Shown here: in pieces, positions 1-5,099 of the stretch
How positions within the stretch are numbered: the stretch's first letter is position 1
How the letters are laid out: each line of letters starts with the position of its first letter
The notes under the pieces: generated by a model
What the model was told of the DNA's origin: nothing
Database searches by the model: none
Seen by the model: only the letters and a program-made list of their open reading frames with translations
NCBI GenBank assembly: GCA_044340025.1
Contig: JBIIUJ010000162.1
Coordinates: forward strand, 1 to 5,236
From: JBIIUJ01 sp044340025
GTDB lineage: Bacteria; Pseudomonadota; Alphaproteobacteria; Caulobacterales; Aquidulcibacteraceae
Length of the DNA: 5,236 nucleotides
Direction of reading: 5' to 3'
Made by a program: the position numbers and the translations under genes

Positions 1-25
1 CCTGCCACACTTGACGCCGCCTGAG

Positions 26-38
26 GGCCAATCTGGCC
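26..38 (-). terminator. Short inverted repeat after the HNH gene, possible weak terminator
   Basis: Directly downstream of the HNH stop codon is a perfect 5-bp inverted repeat, GGCCA/TGGCC, with a 3-nt loop. It lies about 10 nt past the stop. No T-run follows on the minus strand, so it is not a classical intrinsic terminator. Bases 1-47 hold no gene that I can see, only this hairpin and a 7-bp direct repeat (GCCACAC at 4-10 and 39-45). The role is inferred from position only. Confidence 0.25.
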
Positions 39-47
39 GCCACACCC

Positions 48-608
48 CTAAGCGTCCAGTTCCACGTCCCAGTACAGGTAATCCATCCAGCTTTCATGCA
101 GGTGGTTGGGCGGAAAGCGCCGCCCCATGGCCTGAAGCTCATGGGCGCCGGGACGGCGGGCCGGGCGGCGGGCCTGCATCTCGGCCTCGCGCGGGGTGCG
201 CCCGCCCTTCTTCAGATTGCAGGGCGAGCAGGCCGTGACGATGTTTTCCCACGTGGTGCGCCCGCCGCGCGAGCGGGGGATGACGTGATCGAAGGTGAGA
301 TCCTCGGTCGCGCCGCAATAGACGCATTCGAACCCGTCACGCAGGAAGACGTTGAACCGGGTGAAGGCCGGCGCCCGGTCCTGCTGGACGTAATCGCGCA
401 GGCTCACCACGCTCGGAAGCCGCATCTCGAACGAGGGGCTGCGCACGGCATGGTCGTATTCGGCGATGACGTCGACCCGGTCGAGGAACACCGCCTTCAC
501 TGTCTCCTGCCACGGCCAGAGCGACAGCGGGTAATAGGACAGGGGCCGATAATCGGCATTGAGCACCAGCGCCGGCCAACCGGCGGGCGGGCTTTTCACC
601 ACCTGCAT
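48..608 (-). CDS. HNH endonuclease family protein
   Basis: This 186-residue protein carries a C-terminal-half HNH (McrA-like) nuclease fold. The first zinc knuckle is C95-x2-C98 (CVYCG). The catalytic/metal motif is D107-H108 in DHVIPRSRGG, followed by N122, the second knuckle C127-x2-C130, N131, and the KGGRTP-type tail at about 134-139. The first 85 residues (LVLNADYRPLSYYPLSLW onward) form the N-terminal part usual for the stand-alone, chromosomal HNH proteins common in alphaproteobacteria. The C-terminus (HESWMDYLYWDVELDA) is also of that type, so the gene looks complete. All expected HNH residues are present. The family can cut DNA, but the cellular job of these conserved solo members is not established; no toxin, immunity or methylase partner is visible. 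The ATG at 608 is chosen over the adjoining GTG at 611 because it sits 8 nt from AAGGAG. It lies downstream of the esterase gene on the same strand but after a 167-bp gap, so it probably has its own promoter. Confidence 0.93.
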   Translation of the reverse strand: MQVVKSPPAGWPALVLNADYRPLSYYPLSLWPWQETVKAVFLDRVDVIAEYDHAVRSPSFEMRLPSVVSLRDYVQQDRAPAFTRFNVFLRDGFECVYCGATEDLTFDHVIPRSRGGRTTWENIVTACSPCNLKKGGRTPREAEMQARRPARRPGAHELQAMGRRFPPNHLHESWMDYLYWDVELDA

Positions 609-616
609 CACACGCT

Positions 617-622
617 CTCCTT
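617..622 (-). promoter_or_regulatory. Ribosome binding site of the HNH gene
   Basis: On the minus strand this reads AAGGAG, a near-perfect Shine-Dalgarno sequence. It is 8 nt from the ATG at 608 and only 5 nt from the overlapping GTG at 611, which favours the ATG. Confidence 0.7.
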
Positions 623-721
623 GCGAAGAACGCGGGCGGTTGGGATCTCGATCCAGATGGGGAAGGCTGCCTCTCCCTGAACTGAACGCCGGCGCATCGT
701 CTAGGCGATTCGCACCATGAG

Positions 722-748
722 ATTATGACGGTTTGGCAGGATGCCAAA
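722..748 (-). promoter_or_regulatory. Perfect palindrome beside a -10-like element upstream of the HNH gene (candidate operator/promoter)
   Basis: Bases 732-748 form a perfect inverted repeat, TTTGGCA-GGA-TGCCAAA (7-bp arms, 3-nt centre). Immediately downstream in the minus-strand direction is CATAAT (722-727), one base off the -10 consensus. No good -35 lies at 16-18 bp, so promoter activity is uncertain. Short flanking arms GACGG (727-731) and CCGTC (754-758) could extend the structure as a hairpin. It can be read as an operator over the HNH promoter or as part of the terminator of the esterase gene; the sequence does not decide between them. It lies in a 167-bp gene-free gap (609-775) that otherwise shows only the hairpin at 762-774. 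Confidence 0.35.
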
Positions 749-761
749 TCACCCCGTCTCG

Positions 762-774
762 GGGCCAGCGGCCC
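762..774 (-). terminator. GC-rich hairpin just after the esterase gene, possible terminator
   Basis: GGGCC-AGC-GGCCC is a perfect 5-bp stem with a 3-nt loop, starting 1 nt past the esterase stop codon. An alternative overlapping pairing, CCCC (752-755) with GGGG (761-764), is also possible. No T-run follows, so Rho-independent termination is only a guess based on position. Confidence 0.3.
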
Positions 775-775
775 T

Positions 776-1432
776 TCAGCCGCGCAGGGCGGCCTCCAGA
801 AAGGCCCCGCCCGCCTCCAGCCCGTCGGGCGCGATGGAATGGCCAAGCCCCGGCGAGAGATGGAACTGCGCCCCATGCCCGGCGGCCGAAAGCCCCTCAA
901 GCGCCGCAAACATCGCCTGCACCGGCACCATGTCGTCGCGGTCGCCATGCACCAGCAGGATGGGCGGCTTTGCAGTCATCTCGGCCGCCAGCTTTTCGGG
1001 CGCGACGAGCGCTCCGGAAAAGCCGAGGATGCCGGCCACCGGCTCGGCCCGGCGCAGGCCCGCATGCAGCGCCATCATCGTGCCCTGGCTGAAGCCCACA
1101 AGCACCGTGCGCGAGGCAGGCATGCGATAGCGCGCCATCTCGGCATCGATGAAGCCCTGGAGTGCGGGGGTCGCGGCCTCCGCCCCACGGGCCAGCCGCT
1201 CGGGATCCATCTGCGTGATGGGAAACCACTGATAGCCGCCCGGCAGGCCCGGCACGCGATCAGGCGCATGGGGCGAGACGAATTGCGCGCCCGGCAGCCG
1301 CCTGGCCCAATAGGGCGCGAGCCCGATCAGATCATCGCCATTGGAGCCATAGCCGTGGAGCAGGATCACCAGACTATCCGGCGCGCCCGCACGCGCTGGC
1401 GGCTGGCGGGGGCCATCAATCACAAGCGCCAT
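776..1432 (-). CDS. Alpha/beta-hydrolase, phospholipase/carboxylesterase family
   Basis: This 218-residue, single-domain serine esterase matches the usual size of the bacterial carboxylesterase / acyl-protein-thioesterase-like family. Visible landmarks in order are the oxyanion-loop HGYGSNGDDL (26-35), the nucleophile elbow G113-F-S115-Q-G117, the acid in HGDRDDMVP (162-170, most likely D166), and the catalytic histidine in GLGHS (H198). The Ser115-Asp166-His198 triad is therefore complete. There is no signal peptide or membrane segment, so the enzyme is expected in the cytoplasm, hydrolysing short acyl or thio esters; the natural substrate cannot be read from the sequence. I chose the ATG at 1432, which has a weak GCGGA ribosome site. 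An in-frame TTG at 1483 adds 17 residues (GGGRSSRWF...) unlike the family N-terminus, and it lies next to a TTGACG (1485-1490) that could be a -35 element, though no convincing -10 follows. It lies 73 bp downstream of the GNAT gene on the same strand, so co-transcription is possible but not shown. Confidence 0.9.
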   Translation of the reverse strand: MALVIDGPRQPPARAGAPDSLVILLHGYGSNGDDLIGLAPYWARRLPGAQFVSPHAPDRVPGLPGGYQWFPITQMDPERLARGAEAATPALQGFIDAEMARYRMPASRTVLVGFSQGTMMALHAGLRRAEPVAGILGFSGALVAPEKLAAEMTAKPPILLVHGDRDDMVPVQAMFAALEGLSAAGHGAQFHLSPGLGHSIAPDGLEAGGAFLEAALRG

Positions 1433-1505
1433 GGTCGGGTCCGCTTTCGTGGTGAACCATCGCGATGACCGCCCCCCGCCCAACCGTCAAGGCGCGCCGA
1501 CGCGA

Positions 1506-2108
1506 TCACAGCTGAATTCGATAAAGAAGGCTGGGCGGAACTGCGCCAGGCTTGCAGTCTCGATCGATCAGCACCCCGCCGTTAGCGGACGCAACGCGTT
1601 GGGACGCAACATTGTCGTCGTCTGTTGTGATGTCCACGTAGGGAAGTCCGCGTGCTTTCGCCTCCGGCAGCAACAGGCCGAGCGCGCGTGAGGCATAGCC
1701 CCGTCCCCGCTTCCAGGCGACGACCGAATAACCGATGTGCCCCGACACGTGGGGCGGGAGAGTTGGCGAGCCTTTCACCCAGCGCAGAGAGATCGAGCCG
1801 CAGAATTCGCCATCCCAGATCCACCGTGCAAACCCCGGAATGCGCGGGACGACCGTTCCATCGGGCAGCGTCATGGGGTCGCCTGTCGCGTCCTCATCGT
1901 CGAGGCCTTTGACGAACGCCGCCGCGTCGGCCTCGATTTTGGCGAGATCGCGTTGCCCCACACTCGGATCGAACGTGGACCGCGCATAGCCACGCGCCAC
2001 CGCGTCCACATATCCTGGCAGCCAGTCGAGCGCCGGTTTCACGAGCGCCACATCACCTGCAGATTTGGGGAACGCTTTTGTTGGACTTGCCACTGGCGCT
2101 GGCCTCAC
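1506..2108 (-). CDS. GNAT family N-acetyltransferase
   Basis: A predicted acetyl-CoA-dependent acetyltransferase of the GNAT fold, 200 residues from the chosen GTG. The core strand and acetyl-CoA loop are clear: GHIGYSVVAWKRGRGYA, with the pyrophosphate-binding R134-x2-G137-x-A139 pattern. It is followed by the helix ALGLLLPEAKARGL and then DITTDDDNVASQRVASANGG (N166, S169, N176), the usual motif B region. It most resembles the predicted-acetyltransferase group with LPPHVxGHIGYSV motifs (COG3981-like, recognised by eye). The substrate is unknown. Three starts compete. The GTG at 2108 has GGAGG 8 nt upstream. The GTG at 2135 has no ribosome site. The GTG at 2051 would begin MALVKPALDWLPGYV, where family similarity and GC-rich codon use begin. 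GC over 1501-2160 is about 63% by hand count, against about 70% in the neighbouring gluQ start, which hints at later acquisition. No membrane or export signal is seen. Confidence 0.88.
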   Translation of the reverse strand: MRPAPVASPTKAFPKSAGDVALVKPALDWLPGYVDAVARGYARSTFDPSVGQRDLAKIEADAAAFVKGLDDEDATGDPMTLPDGTVVPRIPGFARWIWDGEFCGSISLRWVKGSPTLPPHVSGHIGYSVVAWKRGRGYASRALGLLLPEAKARGLPYVDITTDDDNVASQRVASANGGVLIDRDCKPGAVPPSLLYRIQL

Positions 2109-2116
2109 CTTTGCTT

Positions 2117-2121
2117 CCTCC
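2117..2121 (-). promoter_or_regulatory. Ribosome binding site favouring the 2108 start of the GNAT gene
   Basis: The minus strand reads GGAGG here, 8 nt before GTG at 2108. It is the best Shine-Dalgarno match near any of the candidate starts and argues against the longer 2135 start, which would place this site inside the coding region. Confidence 0.5.
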
Positions 2122-2162
2122 AGCGTCCAAGCCACGCTGACCAGCGCCTACTAGCCATCCCG

Positions 2163-2936
2163 ATGACCGCCGTCACCCGCTTTGCGCCTTCGCCCACCGG
2201 CTATCTCCACCTCGGCCATGTCCGCTCTGCGCTCGAGGTGGCGCGCGCCGCGGAGGCGCTGGGCGCGCGCATGCTGTTGCGGATCGAGGATATCGACCAC
2301 ACCCGCTGCCGCCCGGCGTTTGACGCGGCGCTGATGGAAGACCTCTCCTGGCTGGGCCTGACCTATGATGGGCCGGTTCGCCGCCAGTCGGTCCATCGCG
2401 CCGACTATGAGGGGGCGCTCGCCGCCCTGCGGGCCAGAGGGCTGATCTATCCCGATGCGCGCGCCCGATCCGGCGCGGCGCTGGATGGCCCTCCCGCCTG
2501 GCGGCTGGATATGGCCGCCGCCCGTACGGAATTGGGGTCTGGCTGGACGAAACTGGGCTATCACGACATGGATCGGGGCTGGCGCAGCGTCGATCCCGAG
2601 CCCCACGGCGATGTGATCCTTGCGCGCCGCGACATCGGCCTGTCTTACCATCTGTGCGTGGTCTGGGATGACGCGCTCCAGGGCGTGACGCACGTGATCC
2701 GCGGGCGCGATCTGGAAGCCGAGACCGCGGTCCATGTGCTGCTGCAGACCCTGCTCGATCTGCCGACGCCGGTCTATCGGCACCATGACCTGGTGATGGC
2801 CCCAAGTGGCCATGCAAAGCTGTCCAAGCGCGACGGCGCGGAAAGCCTTCGCGCCCTGCGCGCGGCGGGCTGGACCCCGGGCGAGGTGATCGCGGCGGCG
2901 TTTTCGGACCCCGAGGCGAGAACAGAAAGGTCATAA
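2163..2936 (+). CDS. gluQ: Glutamyl-Q tRNA(Asp) synthetase (GluQ-RS), zinc-site-less form
   Basis: GluQ-RS is a truncated paralogue of glutamyl-tRNA synthetase. It activates glutamate with ATP and attaches it to the queuosine base at position 34 of tRNA-Asp in the cytoplasm, without an anticodon-binding domain. The 257 residues show RFAPSPTGYLHLGH (6-19) with the HIGH-type motif H16-L-G-H19, and LLRIEDID (38-45). They also show SYHLCVVWDD (161-170), THVIRGRDL (176-184) and the KMSKS-type motif K219-LSK-R223. The protein ends soon after, so the anticodon domain is absent, as expected for GluQ-RS rather than GltX. The unusual feature is the segment after GLIYP (93-97). Family members usually carry a C-x-C...Y-x3-C zinc site and PGTCR here. 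This protein has a short linker (DARARSGAALDGPPAWRLD) with no cysteine; its only cysteines are C49 and C165. The ATG at 2163 has no clear ribosome site, but it gives the family N-terminus exactly. The gene diverges from the GNAT gene across a short gap. Confidence 0.95.
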   Translation: MTAVTRFAPSPTGYLHLGHVRSALEVARAAEALGARMLLRIEDIDHTRCRPAFDAALMEDLSWLGLTYDGPVRRQSVHRADYEGALAALRARGLIYPDARARSGAALDGPPAWRLDMAAARTELGSGWTKLGYHDMDRGWRSVDPEPHGDVILARRDIGLSYHLCVVWDDALQGVTHVIRGRDLEAETAVHVLLQTLLDLPTPVYRHHDLVMAPSGHAKLSKRDGAESLRALRAAGWTPGEVIAAAFSDPEARTERS

Positions 2937-2949
2937 AAACAGAGTTCAA

Positions 2950-2991
2950 GCAGGGCTGTCTCGATCCCTGCGCCCCTGCCATCGCTGCAGG
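2950..2991 (+). terminator. Two overlapping weak hairpins downstream of gluQ
   Basis: GCAGGG (2950-2955) pairs with CCCTGC (2966-2971), and CCTGC (2975-2979) pairs with GCAGG (2987-2991). Because the arms are alike, alternative pairings between the two hairpins are possible. No T-run follows. This could slow or end transcription of gluQ, but the evidence is only the pairing and its position 13 nt after the stop. The rest of the 143-bp gap 2937-3079 shows a 10-bp palindrome, GCCGATCGGC (3050-3059), and no convincing promoter. Confidence 0.3.
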
Positions 2992-3068
2992 AGATATTCA
3001 GTATTGGGACGATATCTTGTTCTCCGCCACAAATCTGTCATCCTGCTCCGCCGATCGGCCAGGTGGGC

Positions 3069-3074
3069 GGGAGG
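3069..3074 (+). promoter_or_regulatory. Ribosome binding site of the 56-residue ORF
   Basis: GGGAGG lies 5 nt before the ATG at 3080. It supports translation of the small ORF and that ATG over in-frame upstream starts such as the TTG at 3017. Confidence 0.55.
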
Positions 3075-3079
3075 CGCGC

Positions 3080-3250
3080 ATGATCCTCAGCCCCTATGTC
3101 GCCGCCGCGGCCTTTTCCCTGAAGGGCGCGCGCACCAGCGCGTTCCGATCGCTCGACCACGCCGTCGAGGAGGGGCCTCCCCAGTCGCCCCATTTCGAGC
3201 CGCTGACGCGGGAGCTGATCGCTGCGCTAAAGGCGCGAGGAAAGCACTGA
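3080..3250 (+). CDS. Small hypothetical protein, 56 residues
   Basis: I do not recognise this protein. It starts MILSPYVAAAAFSLKGARTS and ends RELIAALKARGKH. It has no signal peptide, no cysteine, no clear transmembrane stretch and no known motif; it looks mostly helical, with a Pro-rich turn (EEGPPQSPHF) in the middle. Support for it being real coding sequence is a good ribosome site (GGGAGG, 5 nt spacing) and third codon positions that are G or C in 47 of 56 codons by hand count, matching the neighbouring genes. It lies between gluQ and ggt on the same strand, 70 bp before ggt, so it could share a transcript with ggt. It could also be the surviving tail of a once larger gene, since the in-frame sequence upstream stays open to about 3017 with less convincing residues. 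No function is proposed. Confidence 0.55.
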   Translation: MILSPYVAAAAFSLKGARTSAFRSLDHAVEEGPPQSPHFEPLTRELIAALKARGKH

Positions 3251-3320
3251 TCGGCCCTTCCCCGTGCCGCCGAGGCCTCTATAGGCTCAGCCTGGACTTT
3301 GGCTGCGGGGAGAGACAGGC

Positions 3321-5072
3321 ATGAACCCTTGGCGGACGGCGATTGCAGCTGTGTTGGCGCTGAGCGCCTGCGCGGCGCCCACAACCACGACGCCACCCTC
3401 CGCCCGCCCCGCCAGCGCAGACGCCCGGGCCGTGCCGGTTGCGAGCTGGCCTTATGGCGCGATGATTTCGGCCGCCAATCCGCTGTCGGTGGAGGCGGGG
3501 CTCGAGATCCTGCGCAAGGGCGGCTCGGCGGTGGATGCTGCGATTGCGGTTCAGGCGACCCTCAGCCTGGTGGAGCCGCAAAGCTCCGGCATCGGCGGGG
3601 GCGCCTTCCTCGTCCATTTTGACGCGGCGACCGGCAAGGTCGAGACCTATGACGGCCGCGAAGTCGCCCCCGCGGGGGCGACGCCCGACATGTTCCTCGG
3701 CGAGGATGGCAAACCGCTCCCGTTTGCGCAGGCCATCGTCTCGGGCCGCTCCACCGGCGTGCCGGGCGTGATGGCGATGCTGGACCTCGCCCACAAGGAC
3801 CACGGGACGCTGCGCTGGAACCAGCTGTTCGACCCTGCGATCAAGCTCGCCGACGAAGGCTTCCGCGTCTCGCCGCGTATGGCGGGCATGATCGCCCAGG
3901 CCGAGCGCTTCATCCCGCTGCGCGAAAGCCCGGATGCACGGGCCTATCTTTTCCTGCCTGATGGGGCGCCGCTGCCGGCGGGCCATCTGCTGGTCAACAA
4001 GCCCTACGCCGAGACCTTGCGCGCCATCGCGCGCGATGGCGCCCGGGCGATGTATGAGGGACCGATCGCGGAGGCGATCGTGGCGCGCGTGAGCCAGGGG
4101 CCGCGGCCGGGCACGCTATCCATGGCTGATCTTGCGGCCTATCGCCCGCGCAAACTCGATCCGATCTGCGGCGGCTATCGCGCCTATCGCGTCTGCGGCA
4201 TGCGCCCGCCCTCCTCCGGGGGCGTGGCGGTGCTGTCGATCCTGGGGACGCTCGAAAACCTTCCGATCCGGGAGCATGGCCCTGCGACGGCCCGGGGTTG
4301 GCATTATCTCATCGAGGCCCAGCGCCTCGGCTATGCCGACCGTGATCTTTATGTCGCCGACGACCGGTTCGTGGAGGTGCCGCTCGATGGCCTGATCGAT
4401 CGGGCCTATCTGCAAAGCCGCGCAGCGCTCGTCCAGCCGGACCGGGCGATGGCGAAGGTGGAGGCGGGCGCTCCTCCTGGCGCGCCGGTGCGCGGGCGCG
4501 ACGCGACGGGCGAGGTGCCCGGCACCAGTCATTTCGTGGTGGTCGATGCGCGCGGCAATGTCGTCTCCATGACGACGACAGTGGAATCGATTTTCGGCTC
4601 CCACCGTATGGTCGGCGGATTTTTCCTGAACAATCAGCTGACTGACTTCTCGTTCCGCCCGGTCGATGACCAGGGCAGGCCGGTCGCGAATGCGGTGGGG
4701 CCGGGCAAGCGGCCGCGTTCGTCCATGTCGCCGACGATCGTGTTCGACAAGGACGGCCGCTTCCTGCTGGCGGTGGGGTCGCCGGGCGGCAACGCCATCA
4801 TCGCCTATGTCGCGAAAGCGCTTGTCGGGGTGCTGGACTGGGGTCTCAGCCCGCAGGAAGCGCTGAACCTGCCCAATGTGATCGCCCGCCGTCAGGTGGT
4901 GGCCGAGCGCACGCTCGACCCCAAAATCCGCGAGGAGCTGGTCGCCATGGGCCACGCTTTCTCTAGCGGCATGGGCGGGGAAGGCTCGGGCCTGCATGCG
5001 GTGATGCGCGGCCCCAATGGGCTGGTCGGTGCGGCCGACACCCGTCGTGAAGGGGTGGCGCGCGCGCCCTGA
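3321..5072 (+). CDS. ggt: Gamma-glutamyltransferase precursor, predicted lipoprotein
   Basis: An N-terminal-nucleophile hydrolase that cleaves or transfers the gamma-glutamyl group of glutathione and related compounds in the periplasm. The 583-residue precursor is full length for the family. It is expected to cut itself before Thr402 (GTSHFVVVD) into a large subunit and a 182-residue small subunit. Residues visible are R113 in YDGRE (glutamate carboxylate contact), T402 (nucleophile), T420, E422, Q439 and D442 in FLNNQLTDFSF. S467-S468 in RSSMSPT and G489-G490 in GSPGGN (oxyanion loop) complete the site. The N-terminus is a lipoprotein signal: short basic start, hydrophobic core, lipobox LSAC with Cys17, then a Thr/Pro-rich linker. 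Ala at +2 predicts outer-membrane sorting. The ATG has GGGGAG 8 nt upstream. A TATAGG at 3280-3285 could be a -10, but no -35 matches. It could also be named a cephalosporin-acylase-like member, since the family overlaps; GGT is the better call. Confidence 0.96.
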   Translation: MNPWRTAIAAVLALSACAAPTTTTPPSARPASADARAVPVASWPYGAMISAANPLSVEAGLEILRKGGSAVDAAIAVQATLSLVEPQSSGIGGGAFLVHFDAATGKVETYDGREVAPAGATPDMFLGEDGKPLPFAQAIVSGRSTGVPGVMAMLDLAHKDHGTLRWNQLFDPAIKLADEGFRVSPRMAGMIAQAERFIPLRESPDARAYLFLPDGAPLPAGHLLVNKPYAETLRAIARDGARAMYEGPIAEAIVARVSQGPRPGTLSMADLAAYRPRKLDPICGGYRAYRVCGMRPPSSGGVAVLSILGTLENLPIREHGPATARGWHYLIEAQRLGYADRDLYVADDRFVEVPLDGLIDRAYLQSRAALVQPDRAMAKVEAGAPPGAPVRGRDATGEVPGTSHFVVVDARGNVVSMTTTVESIFGSHRMVGGFFLNNQLTDFSFRPVDDQGRPVANAVGPGKRPRSSMSPTIVFDKDGRFLLAVGSPGGNAIIAYVAKALVGVLDWGLSPQEALNLPNVIARRQVVAERTLDPKIREELVAMGHAFSSGMGGEGSGLHAVMRGPNGLVGAADTRREGVARAP

Positions 5073-5089
5073 GCGCGCGCCACGCCTTC
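5049..5089. terminator. Long GC-rich hairpin around the ggt stop codon, probable bidirectional terminator
   Basis: GTGGCGCGCGC (5055-5065) and GCGCGCGCCAC (5073-5083) form a perfect 11-bp stem. The 7-nt loop (5066-5072) contains the ggt TGA. After one G/G mismatch the stem continues as GAAGG (5049-5053) with CCTTC (5085-5089). It sits between two convergent genes, 11 nt from the chemoreceptor stop on the other strand. That suits a shared terminator, although neither side has a T-run. Confidence 0.6.
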
Positions 5090-5099
5090 CGCCGCCGTG

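Noticed and set aside
732..748. TTGGCA-containing palindrome as a sigma-54 (-24/-12) promoter
   Set aside because: The required GG/GC pair at 10-bp spacing (TGGCAC-N5-TTGC pattern) is not present; only the first half resembles it.
96..1468. Long plus-strand open frames opposite the HNH and esterase genes (96-680 and 725-1468)
   Set aside because: They are mirror frames of two well-recognised minus-strand genes in high-GC DNA. The translations are Arg/Ala/Pro/His-rich with no motif or domain.
1737..2162. Upstream in-frame extension of gluQ to 1737
   Set aside because: It would run antisense through the GNAT gene; the ATG at 2163 gives the exact GluQ-RS N-terminus (TRFAPSPTG).
2151..2982. Minus-strand open frames opposite gluQ (2151-2813, 2173-2982)
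   Set aside because: Antisense shadows of a complete GluQ-RS gene; low-complexity Arg/Pro-rich translations without recognisable features.
2937..3079. Possible RNA gene or riboswitch in the gluQ-to-small-ORF gap
   Set aside because: Only short weak hairpins and a 10-bp palindrome are seen, with no tRNA-like arms or known riboswitch core.
3279..4997. Minus-strand open frames opposite ggt (3279-3986 and the 293-codon frame 4116-4997)
   Set aside because: Length is explained by GC bias in the opposite frame of ggt. The products are His/Arg/Ala-rich and match no family.
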